From: Planomonospora sp. ID67723
GTDB lineage: Bacteria; Actinomycetota; Actinomycetes; Streptosporangiales; Streptosporangiaceae
Direction: 5' to 3'
Assembly: GCF_015711605.1 (NCBI RefSeq)
Contig: NZ_JABTEZ010000003.1
Span: forward strand, 434,001-498,000
DNA length: 64,000 nucleotides
In this document: one piece after another, positions 37,086 to 46,917 of the stretch
Layout: each line of letters opens with the position of its first letter
How positions within the stretch are numbered: the first letter of the stretch is position 1
Notes under the pieces: model-generated
The model's input: the letters and a program-made list of their open reading frames with translations, nothing else
What the model was told of the DNA's origin: nothing
The model's database searches: none
Position numbers and translations under genes: made by a program

Positions 37086-37880
37086 ATGGGCACTGCCACG
37101 GGTTATCTGGAACTGGCCGAGCGGATCGCCCGCGAGGCCGGGGAGATGCTCCTGGCCAAGCGGCCCGAGCGGCCCGAGGTGCTGGCCACCAAGTCCAGCC
37201 CCACCGACGTGGTGACCGCGCTGGACCGGGCGTCGGAGGAGCTGATCCGGGCCAGGATCAAGGAGGCCCGGCCGGATGACGCGGTCCTCGGCGAGGAGGG
37301 CGGTGCCACCGGCGACGGCCGGGTCCGCTGGATCGTCGACCCGATCGACGGCACGGTCAACTTCCTGTACGGCCTGCCCGACTGGGCGGTCAGCATCGCG
37401 GTCGAGGTGGAAGGGGAGATCGTCGCGGGCGTGGTCAACGTCGTGCCCCGCGGCGAGGTCTTCACGGCGGCCAGGGGCGAGGGAGCCTGGCTGGCCGGTG
37501 AGCGGCTGCGCTGCAACACCGGCGTGCCGCTGGAGCGGGCACTGGTCGCGACCGGCTTCGGCTACGAGCCCGGGCGGCGGGCGGTCCAGGCGGAGGTGCT
37601 CGCGCACGTGCTGCCGCGGGTGCGCGACATCCGCCGGAGCGGTTCGGCGGCCTCTGACCTGTGCGCGGTCGCCGCCGGGCGCGTGGACGGCTACTACGAG
37701 CGCGGTCCGCAGGACTGGGACTACGCGGCCGGGGGCCTCATCGCGGCGGAGGCCGGCGCCAGGGTCGGCGGGCTGAACGGCAAGCCGGCCAATCCGGAGC
37801 TGACGGTCTGCGCGGCGCCGGGCCTGTTCGAGGAGCTGCAGGAGCTGCTGGCACCGCTGGATCCCGAACGCGACGCCTGA
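37086..37880 (+). CDS. inositol-1-monophosphatase family phosphatase
   Basis: A 264-residue Li-sensitive phosphatase-fold enzyme. Metal-binding motifs are intact: VLGEEGG, WIVDPIDGTVNFLYGLPDWAVSIAV (DPxDGTxNF) and RGPQDWDYAAGGLIAAEAGARV (WDxAAG). The substrate is most likely myo-inositol-1-phosphate for phosphatidylinositol and inositol-derived metabolites, though relatives also act on histidinol phosphate or fructose bisphosphate. GGGGAG precedes GTG 37083/ATG 37086; ATG is chosen. Confidence 0.9.
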   Translation: MGTATGYLELAERIAREAGEMLLAKRPERPEVLATKSSPTDVVTALDRASEELIRARIKEARPDDAVLGEEGGATGDGRVRWIVDPIDGTVNFLYGLPDWAVSIAVEVEGEIVAGVVNVVPRGEVFTAARGEGAWLAGERLRCNTGVPLERALVATGFGYEPGRRAVQAEVLAHVLPRVRDIRRSGSAASDLCAVAAGRVDGYYERGPQDWDYAAGGLIAAEAGARVGGLNGKPANPELTVCAAPGLFEELQELLAPLDPERDA

Positions 37881-37912
37881 CGGCGGGGCGCCCGGCAGGG
37901 CGCAGACGCGGC

Positions 37913-37948
37913 AGGGCCCCGCATCCCCGGACGGGGACGCGGGGCCCT
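37913..37948. terminator. bidirectional hairpin between the phosphatase gene and the small minus-strand ORF
   Basis: A 16-bp stem with one A-C mismatch and a four-base loop sits in the 78-bp space between two convergent stop codons. It is the strongest hairpin in this part of the window. Confidence 0.75.
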
Positions 37949-37958
37949 GGTGCGTTCG

Positions 37959-38123
37959 TCAGCGCTGGAGCGGGACGCCGTTGTCGGTGGCGAGACGGCG
38001 GAGGTCCTCGATCTCGGCGGTGAGCGTGTCGGCGAGGTAGTCGTCGCCAGTGGACCTGGCCTCCTGCAGGTTCCTGTAGGCCTGGTCGAGGCGGTGTTCG
38101 ATCGTGGTCGTGAACTCGCCCAT
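37959..38123 (-). CDS. small charged helical protein, unknown
   Basis: A 54-residue protein (MGEFTTTIEHRLDQAYRNLQ...), predicted to be almost all helix with heptad-like leucines at the C-terminal half. AAGGTGAG precedes ATG 38123. It diverges from cutR across a 243-bp promoter region. Conserved short ORFs of this kind are seen in related actinomycetes, but I cannot name a function. Confidence 0.7.
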   Translation of the reverse strand: MGEFTTTIEHRLDQAYRNLQEARSTGDDYLADTLTAEIEDLRRLATDNGVPLQR

Positions 38124-38202
38124 CTCACCTTCTTTCTCATGGGGGTGAAGTGCGGTCGAAAAAGGGACTGGGTCGGTCTGTACCCATGCGGAGGGTTTTC
38201 CT

Positions 38203-38220
38203 AAACCTGGGAGAAACCTG
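38203..38220 (+). promoter_or_regulatory. tandem AAACCTG direct repeat upstream of cutR
   Basis: AAACCTG occurs at 38203-38209 and 38214-38220, an 11-bp period typical of OmpR-family response-regulator half-sites. It lies ~150 bp before cutR in an AT-richer stretch and suggests autoregulation. Confidence 0.5.
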
Positions 38221-38366
38221 TGTGTGTCGGATGCCACAGCGGTGTGCCTATCGTGGGCAGCAGCACCACCTCCCGGGGCCTTACCGCCGGCTTACGGGGG
38301 GTGGGGTGACAATGAGGAGCCGTTCCAGCGGCTGTCCGGCGGATTTCACGGGAGGTGCCAGAGACC

Positions 38367-39020
38367 GTGCGGGTGCTTGTGGTTGAGGATGAGCGGGTGC
38401 TCGCGGATGCGATCGCGACCGGGCTCCGGCGTGAGGCCATGGCCGTGGACGTCGCCTACGACGGCGCCGGCGCGCTGGAACGGACCAGCTACATCGACTA
38501 CGACGTGATCGTCCTGGACCGGGACCTGCCCAAGGTCCACGGGGACGAGGTCTGCCGCCGCCTGGTGGCCGAGCGCAGCGCGTCCCGGATCCTGATGCTG
38601 ACCGCCTCCGGCGATGTCGACGACAAGGTGGAGGGCCTGGGGCTGGGGGCCGACGACTACCTGGCCAAGCCCTTCGTGTTCATCGAGCTCGTCGCCCGGG
38701 TCAGGGCGCTCGGGCGCCGCTCGGCCCCGGCGCTCCCGCCGGTGCTGGAGCGCTCGGGGGTCCGTCTGGACCCGGGCAAGCGGCTGGTGACCAGGAACGG
38801 CGAGGAGGTCACGCTCACCAAGAAGGAGTTCGCGGTCCTGGAGGAGCTGATGCGCGCAGAGGGCGCGGTCGTCAGCCAGGAGGACCTGCTGGACAAGGCC
38901 TGGGACGAGAACATCGACCCGTTCACCAACGTGGTGCGGGTGACGATGATGACCCTGCGGAAGAAGCTGGGCGAGCCGCAGGTGATCGAGACGGTGCCCG
39001 GGGTCGGATACAAGCTGTGA
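38367..39020 (+). CDS. cutR: OmpR-family response regulator, CutR-like
   Basis: A 217-residue regulator. The receiver domain opens MRVLVVEDERVLADAIATGLRREAMAVDVAYDG, with the phospho-Asp in VIVLDRDLPKVHGDEVC and the switch Lys in DDYLAKPF. The winged-helix DNA-binding domain has LTKKEFAVLEELMRAEGAVVSQEDLLDKAWDENIDPFTNVVRVTMMTLRKKLGEP. Sequence and position beside DUF4193 fit CutR of streptomycetes. GTG 38367 is preferred to 38355 because GGGAGG lies 11 bases before it and because family members start MRVLVVEDE. Confidence 0.9.
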   Translation: MRVLVVEDERVLADAIATGLRREAMAVDVAYDGAGALERTSYIDYDVIVLDRDLPKVHGDEVCRRLVAERSASRILMLTASGDVDDKVEGLGLGADDYLAKPFVFIELVARVRALGRRSAPALPPVLERSGVRLDPGKRLVTRNGEEVTLTKKEFAVLEELMRAEGAVVSQEDLLDKAWDENIDPFTNVVRVTMMTLRKKLGEPQVIETVPGVGYKL

Positions 39021-39072
39021 GCGGCCGGGAGCGCGAGTACGGCGTGCGGCCGGAGCCCGCGAGGAGGACTCC

Positions 39073-40545
39073 GTGAGCGGCGGGCCGGAGGAGCGGCCGA
39101 CGTTTGTCCCCCCGGACGAGGACCGGCACTCGGCGCCGACCCACCCGATGATCAGCCCGCACTCCGGCCGCGGGGAGCGCGGGCCGCACCCGGCGGCGGG
39201 GGAGAGCGGGCGGGAGACCACGGGGCCGGGTGCGGCGGTGCCGGGCGCGGGCGCACCGGGAGAGGGCGCGCCGGAAGCCGGGGTGCCCGGCGGCGCGGGG
39301 AAGAACGCCGTACGGCACCCGCCGCCGAGCGGCCCGCCGGTGTGGGACGGGCCGCCCCCGGTGGGCGCCGCCCCGCTGCGGCCGTCCCTCCTCGACCAGG
39401 TGAAGAGGGTCACCGACCGGGTCAGCATCCGCTGGCGGCTGACGCTCACCTACGCGGCCCTGTTCTTCGTGGCGGGCGCGCTGCTGCTGTTCCTGATGTA
39501 CGTGATGGTCGCCTGGGCCATCGACGACGCGTGGCCGTCGTTCCCGTTCAACCTGGACAACGTCTCCCCCGAGACCGCGGAGGAACTGCAGCAGGGCTGG
39601 TACTACTACCAGCAGGTCGCCATCCACAAGGCGCGCAGCTCCATGCTCACGCGTTCCTTCCTGGCGCTGCTGGGCGTCGGCATCATCGCGGTCATCATCG
39701 GCTACGTCGTCGCCGACCGCGCGCTCAAGCCGGTCCAGCAGATGACCGCCACCGCCCGCAAACTCTCGGACTCGACTCTCGCCCACGAGCGCATCGACCT
39801 CAAGGGCCCCGACGACGAGCTCAAGGAGCTGGCCGACACCTTCGACGCCATGCTCACCCGGCTCAACATCGCCTTCGACACGCAGCGCAGGTTCGTGGCC
39901 AACGCCTCGCACGAGCTGCGCACCCCGCTGACGATCAACCGGACGGTCCTGGAGATCGCCCTGGGCGACCCCGAGGCCTCGGAGGACCTCAAGGCGCTGG
40001 GCCGTACGCTCCTGGAGGTCAACGCCCGCAACGAGCGGCTCATCGAGGGCCTGCTCCTGCTGGCCCGCAGCGAGCGCGAGCTGAGCGTGCGCAAGCCGAT
40101 GGACGTGAAGGACGTGGCCGAGACCGCCGTCGAGCAGCTTCTGCCGCGCGCGGAGGAGGCGGGCGTCACGGTCGCCGCCGAGCTCCAGAGCGCCGGGACC
40201 GTGGGCGACCCGGTCCTCCTGGAGCGGTGCGTGTCCAATCTCGTCGAGAACGGGATCAAGCACAACCTTCCCGAATCGGGACGTGTATGGGTTCGGACGG
40301 GAATGGTGGAGGGTGCCTTGGTTGTTCAGGTGGCCAACACCGGGCCGCACGTGCCCGCGTACGAGGTGAACAGCCTGTTCGAGCCGTTCCGGCGGCTCAA
40401 CGCCGACCGGGTCGATTCGGCCAAGGGGGCGGGTCTCGGGTTGTCCATCGTCCGCGCGGTCGTGCGCGCTCACGGCGGCAACGTGACCGCCGTTCCCAGA
40501 GACGGGGGCGGTCTCGTGGTCACCGTGAGACTTCAGCCGCGTTGA
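39073..40545 (+). CDS. cutS: sensor histidine kinase, CutS-like
   Basis: A 490-residue kinase following cutR by 52 bases. It has an unusual ~110-residue Pro/Gly-rich N-terminus, then two helices (ALFFVAGALLLFLMYVMVAWAI; FLALLGVGIIAVIIGYVVA) enclosing a short extracytoplasmic loop. HAMP (DRALKPVQQMTATARKLSD), H-box FVANASHELRTPLTINRTVLE, N-box CVSNLVENGIKHN and G-box GAGLGLSIVRAVVRAHGG are intact. GAGGAGG precedes GTG 39073. CutRS is associated with envelope/secretion stress in streptomycetes; that role is carried over by homology. Confidence 0.9.
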   Translation: MSGGPEERPTFVPPDEDRHSAPTHPMISPHSGRGERGPHPAAGESGRETTGPGAAVPGAGAPGEGAPEAGVPGGAGKNAVRHPPPSGPPVWDGPPPVGAAPLRPSLLDQVKRVTDRVSIRWRLTLTYAALFFVAGALLLFLMYVMVAWAIDDAWPSFPFNLDNVSPETAEELQQGWYYYQQVAIHKARSSMLTRSFLALLGVGIIAVIIGYVVADRALKPVQQMTATARKLSDSTLAHERIDLKGPDDELKELADTFDAMLTRLNIAFDTQRRFVANASHELRTPLTINRTVLEIALGDPEASEDLKALGRTLLEVNARNERLIEGLLLLARSERELSVRKPMDVKDVAETAVEQLLPRAEEAGVTVAAELQSAGTVGDPVLLERCVSNLVENGIKHNLPESGRVWVRTGMVEGALVVQVANTGPHVPAYEVNSLFEPFRRLNADRVDSAKGAGLGLSIVRAVVRAHGGNVTAVPRDGGGLVVTVRLQPR

Positions 40546-40547
40546 TC

Positions 40548-40573
40548 CGGCGGGGAGCGTCTCGTTCCCGCCG
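40548..40573 (+). terminator. hairpin after cutS
   Basis: CGGCGGGGA and TTCCCGCCG form a 9-bp stem (one G-T pair) with an eight-base loop, three bases beyond the cutS stop codon. Confidence 0.55.
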
Positions 40574-40816
40574 TACATGTGGTTGGATGTGCCGTCGAAC
40601 ACGGTGGTGCATGCCGTCAATGCTGTGTGTTTCGCCATATTTGGCTAACCACGCCTGTTGGCGGCAGGTCCCTCACGTGTAGGGAGGTTCAGCGTCCGTC
40701 CCGGCGGGGTACCGAAGCAGGAATCTCTCTGCCGGATCGGGCACAAGACGGGCCTCTCGTACGTTACAACGCGCGAGCGAGCGCAGACAGATAGATGAGG
40801 GGGATGGAGCAGACCG

Positions 40817-41116
40817 ATGGCTACCGACTACGACAGTCCGCGCAAGACTGACGACGACCTCAGCGAGGACAGTCTTCAGGAACTGCAGGCGCGCCGTACC
40901 GACAAGTCCTCGGGCAGCATCGACATCGACGAGACCGACCTCGCCGAGTCGCTCGAACTGCCGGGTGCGGACCTGTCGAACGAGGAGCTCTCGCTCCGGG
41001 TGATTCCTCGCCAGGCTGACGAGTTCACGTGTGCGCGCTGCTTCCTGGTGCACCACCGCAGCCAGCTCGCCGTCGAGAAGAACGGCCAGCAGATCTGCAG
41101 GGAGTGTGCGGCCTGA
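40817..41116 (+). CDS. DUF4193 zinc-ribbon protein
   Basis: A 99-residue acidic protein with the DUF4193 pattern: DSPRKTDDDLSEDSLQELQARR, then LPGADLSNEELSLRVIPRQADEFTC, then paired Cys motifs CARC and CREC that would bind zinc. Some mycobacterial/streptomycete relatives are conserved next to dut and sepH. GGAG nine bases upstream supports ATG 40817. It is likely a small transcription- or translation-associated factor, by inference. Confidence 0.9.
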   Translation: MATDYDSPRKTDDDLSEDSLQELQARRTDKSSGSIDIDETDLAESLELPGADLSNEELSLRVIPRQADEFTCARCFLVHHRSQLAVEKNGQQICRECAA

Positions 41117-41198
41117 CGACCGTTCCGACGGCCTGTCCGATGTGTGTCCCCCCATGGACGGGTAGGGCCGTAGGACAGCCTTGAGGAGGTTCCGCGAC

Positions 41199-42029
41199 AT
41201 GTCGTCTGAGAACAGTCAGACCGGTGCGGCGCCGGACGACTCCACGGCCGCGGAGTCGGCCGGCAGGCCGGGCGGCGACCTGGTCCGGGAAACGGACCAG
41301 GAGGTCGCCGAGCTTGTCGGCCGGCTCGCCGAATCCGGCGAGATGGACGGCGCCGAGCGGCGGCGGCTGCTCGGCCGCCTGACGAAGGCGCTGGCCACCG
41401 GGTCGAAGAAGGCCAAGGCGTCCGGCACCGGCCGGGGCCGCTGGCTCGCCGACGTCTTCATGGCCGTGGCGCCCCGCATCCCCATCCGCGACCTGGAGAC
41501 GCTCTCCGCGCACCATCACGGGCTCATCGGTGAGGCGCTGGCCGACGACCTCGCCCGCACCGCGGCCAAGGCCACCATGGCGGTCGGCGCGATCGGAGGC
41601 GCCCTCGCGGCGGCCGAGTTCGCCGCCCCGCCCCTGCTGCTGTCCGCCCCCGCCCAGCTCGTGGCCGAGACCCTGGTGGTCGCCGCGATCGAGGTCAAAC
41701 TCATCGCCGAGCTCCACGAGGTGTACGGCGTGCAGGTGCCCGGAACCGGGGCCCAGCGCGCCGTCGCCTTCGCCATGGCCTGGTCCAAGCAGCGCGGGGT
41801 GGACCCCGTGACCCCCGCCTCGGTCACCATCGCCCTCGGCACCGCCGCCAAGACCGCCCTGCGCAACAGGCTCATGCGCACGCTCGGGCGGCACCTCACC
41901 ACGCTCGGCCCCTTCCTGACCGGAGCGGTGGCCGGTGGCGCCCTGAACCGCGCGGCCACCAGGAAACTCGCCGAGACGGTCCGTGTTGATCTCCGCAGAC
42001 ACCGGGCACTTCCCCCTGGAGCATCATAA
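41199..42029 (+). CDS. conserved hypothetical protein with hydrophobic helices
   Basis: A 276-residue protein not assigned to a named family. A charged N-terminal third (VRETDQEVAELVGRLAESGEMDGAERRRLLGRLTKAL) is followed by RDLETLSAHHHGLIGEALADDLARTAAKATMAVGAIGGALAAAEFAAPPLLLSAPAQLVAETLVVAAIEVKLIAELHEVYG, a stretch of amphipathic/hydrophobic helices. This is somewhat reminiscent of EcsC-like proteins, but only weakly. GAGGAGG nine bases upstream supports ATG 41199. It lies between DUF4193 and the trehalose-phosphate synthase gene. Confidence 0.7.
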   Translation: MSSENSQTGAAPDDSTAAESAGRPGGDLVRETDQEVAELVGRLAESGEMDGAERRRLLGRLTKALATGSKKAKASGTGRGRWLADVFMAVAPRIPIRDLETLSAHHHGLIGEALADDLARTAAKATMAVGAIGGALAAAEFAAPPLLLSAPAQLVAETLVVAAIEVKLIAELHEVYGVQVPGTGAQRAVAFAMAWSKQRGVDPVTPASVTIALGTAAKTALRNRLMRTLGRHLTTLGPFLTGAVAGGALNRAATRKLAETVRVDLRRHRALPPGAS

Positions 42030-42081
42030 AAAGGCTTTTTTCGGGTAGTTGACTAGGAAAGTCGACTCCCAGGAGGATTTC

Positions 42082-43455
<1,374 letters not shown>

Positions 43456-43481
43456 CCCGCCGGGCGCGGCCCGTCTCCGAA

Positions 43482-43515
43482 GCGGAGGCACGGCCCGGCG
43501 GGGCCGTGCCTCCGC
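43482..43515. terminator. bidirectional hairpin between otsA and the DUF4235 gene
   Basis: A perfect 15-bp stem with a four-base loop (GGCG) in the 82-bp convergent spacer. Confidence 0.75.
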
Positions 43516-43537
43516 CGGGCCGCACGCCGGGAAGAGG

Positions 43538-43834
43538 TCAGGAAGCGATCTCCCTGGCCGTCTCCTTCATCGCCCTCCACGCGTCGTAGCGCTTTCTGGC
43601 GGTGCGGGTCATCACGATCTGCGCCACCTGCATGCCCACGCCCATCACCACGGCGTAGCCGATCGCCTCGGCGAGACCGACCTCCAGCGAGTCGCTGTCG
43701 GCCGGGGGCTTCTTGCCGGTCGCCTTCTCCCAGGCGAGTCCCAGCACCTTCTTGGCGGCCCAGGCCGTGGCGAGGCCCACCACGCCGCCGATGGCCCGCC
43801 AGGCCATGTCCTGCTTCTCCTTCTCGGAAGCCAC
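43538..43834 (-). CDS. DUF4235 family membrane protein
   Basis: A 98-residue protein with the DUF4235 pattern AWRAIGGVVGLATAWAAKKVLGLAWEKATGKKPP, followed by the second helix EAIGYAVVMGVGMQVAQIVMTRTARKRYDAW. GTG 43834 is chosen for GGGAGGAA seven bases upstream rather than the longer frame that would run into the valS start. It is divergent from valS. Function is unknown. Confidence 0.85.
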   Translation of the reverse strand: MASEKEKQDMAWRAIGGVVGLATAWAAKKVLGLAWEKATGKKPPADSDSLEVGLAEAIGYAVVMGVGMQVAQIVMTRTARKRYDAWRAMKETAREIAS

Positions 43835-43922
43835 GGGTGTTCCTCCCTCGACGATTCCCCTCAGGTAACGAACACTAGTCTGCTTCGGCGGTGGATCATG
43901 TGAAGGCATACCATACGGTGGC

Positions 43923-46493
43923 ATGACGAATCAGCGACCGCGCCATGCGCCCATGCCCGAGAAACCGACTCTCGACGGCCTGGAAGCTGTATGGGTAGGC
44001 CGCTGGGAGGCCGAGGGCGTCTACCGCTTCGACCGCTCGCGCACGCGGGAGGAGATCTACTCGATCGACACCCCGCCGCCGACGGTCTCCGGTTCCCTCC
44101 ACGTCGGCCACGTCTTCTCCTACACGCACACCGACACGATCGCCCGATTCCAGCGGATGCGCGGTCGCGAGGTCTTCTACCCCATGGGGTGGGACGACAA
44201 CGGCCTGCCCACCGAGCGCCGGGTGCAGAACCACTTCGGCGTGCGCTGCGACCCCTCCGTCCCCTACGATCCGGAATTCGACCCGCTCGCACAGCGTCCC
44301 CATGGCCGTGGGGGCAAACCGCAGCAGATCCCGATCTCCCGGCGGAACTTCATCGAGCTGTGCGAGCGGCTCACCGCCGAGGACGAGAAGGCGTTCGAGG
44401 AGCTCTGGCGGCGGCTGGGGCTGTCGGTCGACTGGACCATGACCTACGCCACCATCGACGCCGGCGCGCGGGCGGCCTCCCAGCGGGCGTTCCTGCGCAA
44501 CCTCGCCCGGGGTGAGGCGTACGTCGCCGAGGCGCCCACGCTCTGGGACGTCACCTTCCGCACCGCCGTCGCCCAGGCCGAGCTGGAGGACCGGGAGTGG
44601 CCCGGCGCGTTCCACCGGATCGCGTTCACGCGGCCGTCCGGGGAGCGGGTGTGGATCGAGACGACCCGGCCCGAGCTGGTCCCGGCCTGCGTCGCCCTGG
44701 TGGCCCATCCCGACGACGAGCGCTACCGGCCGCTGTTCGGCACCATGGTCCGCACCCCGCTGTTCGGCGTCGAGGTCCCGGTCCTCGCCCACCACCTGGC
44801 CGAGCCCGACAAGGGCTCGGGCATCGCGATGATCTGCACCTTCGGCGACGTCACCGACGTCGTCTGGTGGCGGGAGCTCGACCTGCCCACCCGGGCGGTG
44901 ATCGGCTGGGACGGGCGGATGCTGCCCGAGCCCCCGGACGGCGTGCCCGCGGAGCCGTACGCCGAGCTGGCGGGCAAGACCGCGCACGGCGCCCGCGAGC
45001 GGATCGTGGAGCTGCTGCGCGCCTCCGGGGAGATGGACGGAGAGCCGCGGCAGGTCAGGCGGGCGGTGAAGTTCTACGAGAAGGGCGACAAGCCCCTGGA
45101 GATCGTCACCACCCGGCAGTGGTACATCCGCAACGGAGGCCGGGACCGGGAGCTGCGCGCGGCGCTGCTGGAGCGGGGCGCGGAGCTGTCGTGGCACCCG
45201 CCGCACATGAAGGTCCGCTACGACAACTGGGTGGAGGGCCTGGCGGGCGACTGGCTGATCTCCCGCCAGCGGTTCTTCGGCGTTCCCATCCCGGTCTGGT
45301 ATCCGCTGGACGACGACGGGGAGCCCGACCGCTCCGCGCCGATCGTCCCGGAGGAGTCGGCGCTGCCGATGGACCCGTCCACCGACGTGCCGCCCGGCTA
45401 CACCGAGGACCAGCGCGGCAAGCCCGGCGGGTTCGCCGGCGACCCCGACGTCATGGACACCTGGGCCACCTCCTCGCTCTCCCCGCAGATCGCCGGGGGG
45501 TGGGAGCGGGACGAGGACCTGTTCCGGCGCGTCTTCCCGATGGACCTGCGCCCGCAGGCCCACGAGATCATCAGGACCTGGCTGTTCTCGACCGTGGCCA
45601 GGGCGCACCTGGAGCACGGCGTGCTGCCCTGGCGCAACGCGGCCATCTCCGGATGGATCCTCGACCCCGACCGCAAGAAGATGTCCAAGTCCAAGGGCAA
45701 CGTCGTCACGCCGATGGGCCTGCTGGAGGAGCACGGCTCCGACGCGATCCGCTACTGGGCGGCCAGCGGGCGCCCCGGCACCGACACGGCCTTCGACACC
45801 GGTCAGATCAAGATCGGCCGTCGCCTGGCGATCAAGATCCTGAACGCCTCGAAGTTCGTCCTCGGCTTCGGCGCGCCCGTGCCCGGGGACATCCTCGACG
45901 GCCCGGAGCCGCCCGCGGAGGTCACCGAGCCGCTCGACCTGTCGATGCTGGCCCGGCTGGCGGAGGTGGTCCGGGAGGCCACCGAGGCGTTCGAGGCCTA
46001 CGACTACACCCGCGCGCTGGAGCGGACCGAGCGGTTCTTCTGGGAGTTCTGCGACGACTACCTGGAGCTGGTCAAGGCCAGGGCGTACGGCGGCTCCGGC
46101 GACACCGGCGCCCGCTCGGCCCACACCGCGCTGCGCGAGGCGCTGGACGTCATGCTCCGGCTCTTCGCCCCGTTCCTGCCGTTCGTCACCGAGGAGGTCT
46201 GGTCCTGGTGGCGCGAGGGCTCGATCCACCGCGCCGCCTGGCCCGCGCCGGACGGCCGGGGCGGCGACCCGGCGCTGCTGCCCGCCGTGGCGGAGGTCCT
46301 CGGCCGGATCCGCAGGGCCAAGTCCGACGCCAGGCTCTCGATGCGCGCCGAGGTCTCCCGGCTGACCGTCACCGGCGCCGGAGCCGGCCTCGTACGGCAG
46401 GCGCAGGACGACCTCTGCGGTGCCGGTGCCATCGAGGAGTTCGTCCTGGAACCGGGCGATGGGGACCTGACCGTGGAGGTCGTCCTCGCCTGA
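43923..46493 (+). CDS. valS: valine--tRNA ligase (short, archaeal-like C-terminus)
   Basis: An 856-residue class I synthetase. It has the HIGH element HVGH at 60-63, the long CP1 editing insert including [18 protein letters not shown], the KMSKS loop at 586-590, and an anticodon-binding domain ([35 protein letters not shown]). It lacks the C-terminal coiled-coil arm usual in bacterial ValRS. There is no T-box in the 88-bp leader. TACCAT at 43909-43914 may be a -10 box so close to the ATG that the mRNA is nearly leaderless. Confidence 0.95.
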   Translation: MTNQRPRHAPMPEKPTLDGLEAVWVGRWEAEGVYRFDRSRTREEIYSIDTPPPTVSGSLHVGHVFSYTHTDTIARFQRMRGREVFYPMGWDDNGLPTERRVQNHFGVRCDPSVPYDPEFDPLAQRPHGRGGKPQQIPISRRNFIELCERLTAEDEKAFEELWRRLGLSVDWTMTYATIDAGARAASQRAFLRNLARGEAYVAEAPTLWDVTFRTAVAQAELEDREWPGAFHRIAFTRPSGERVWIETTRPELVPACVALVAHPDDERYRPLFGTMVRTPLFGVEVPVLAHHLAEPDKGSGIAMICTFGDVTDVVWWRELDLPTRAVIGWDGRMLPEPPDGVPAEPYAELAGKTAHGARERIVELLRASGEMDGEPRQVRRAVKFYEKGDKPLEIVTTRQWYIRNGGRDRELRAALLERGAELSWHPPHMKVRYDNWVEGLAGDWLISRQRFFGVPIPVWYPLDDDGEPDRSAPIVPEESALPMDPSTDVPPGYTEDQRGKPGGFAGDPDVMDTWATSSLSPQIAGGWERDEDLFRRVFPMDLRPQAHEIIRTWLFSTVARAHLEHGVLPWRNAAISGWILDPDRKKMSKSKGNVVTPMGLLEEHGSDAIRYWAASGRPGTDTAFDTGQIKIGRRLAIKILNASKFVLGFGAPVPGDILDGPEPPAEVTEPLDLSMLARLAEVVREATEAFEAYDYTRALERTERFFWEFCDDYLELVKARAYGGSGDTGARSAHTALREALDVMLRLFAPFLPFVTEEVWSWWREGSIHRAAWPAPDGRGGDPALLPAVAEVLGRIRRAKSDARLSMRAEVSRLTVTGAGAGLVRQAQDDLCGAGAIEEFVLEPGDGDLTVEVVLA

Positions 46494-46520
46494 TCCGCGG
46501 GGCCCGGGCGCCGCGGATCA
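46491..46520 (+). terminator. hairpin overlapping the valS stop codon
   Basis: TGATCCGCGG and CCGCGGATCA form a perfect 10-bp stem with a ten-base loop. The valS TGA is part of the left arm. Confidence 0.65.
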
Positions 46521-46711
46521 GGCGGCCGGGTGCCCGGGACGCTACGGGGCCGGCCCCCTGACCGTCCCGGACCGCGTGGCGGGCGGGCCCGCGAACGCCG
46601 CCGCACTCACCGCGCGGCCCTCCGCGAACGGCACTCTGGCCTTTCCGGTCAGGCCGCCGCACCGGATGTGTGGCGTACGGTCGAGACGTCGAAGGTGAGG
46701 GAGGACAGAGG

Positions 46712-46786
46712 ATGACGCCTGGGTGCGGCAACTGTGACTGCTACCTCGATGACCGGGTGATCTCCCGGCCGCCGGGAGAGCGCTGA
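46712..46786 (+). CDS. candidate Cys-rich 24-residue ORF
   Basis: The frame starts MTPGCGNCDCYLDD and ends RPPGER, with Cys at 5, 8 and 10. GGGAGG lies about ten bases before the ATG. It could be a leader peptide for the downstream permease gene or a metal-binding micropeptide. Codon GC3 is high, as in real genes, but the ORF is too short for this to decide. Confidence 0.4.
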   Translation: MTPGCGNCDCYLDDRVISRPPGER

Positions 46787-46836
46787 TCCGGACGCACGGG
46801 GAAGGACCGGCCCGCGCGGCCGGGTCTTCTCCCGGC

Positions 46837-46860
46837 CCGGGGGGCCTGGCCTCCCCCCGG
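46837..46860 (+). terminator. hairpin between the Cys-rich mini-ORF and the permease gene
   Basis: CCGGGGGG and CCCCCCGG form a perfect 8-bp stem with an eight-base loop, 51 bases after the mini-ORF stop and 58 before the permease start. It could act as a terminator or attenuator. Confidence 0.45.
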
Positions 46861-46917
46861 TACGCCTGGGGCGATAACCACGCGCGTTCGCGGCCGGAGC
46901 GTGACAGTCTGGAGCGC

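Larger units (their letters stand above)
46494..46917. other. 424-bp region between valS and the AI-2E-type permease gene
   Basis: It holds the valS hairpin, a candidate Cys-rich mini-ORF at 46712-46786, and a second hairpin at 46837-46860. No larger ORF with normal codon use was found. Confidence 0.6.

Noticed and set aside
34791-37607. Very long open frame on the minus strand opposite the S9 peptidase and inositol phosphatase genes
   Set aside because: High-GC DNA leaves antisense frames open. The peptidase and phosphatase motifs on the plus strand are decisive, and the antisense protein is a composition-biased Arg/Gly/Pro/Val product with no motif.
42028-42041. A-run/T-run between the hypothetical gene and otsA as a Rho-independent terminator
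   Set aside because: The arms leave no loop and there is no GC stem, so a functional hairpin is unlikely; the otsA ribosome site follows at once.
43896-46229. Long minus-strand open frame opposite valS
   Set aside because: The plus strand encodes all ValRS signatures; the minus frame has none.
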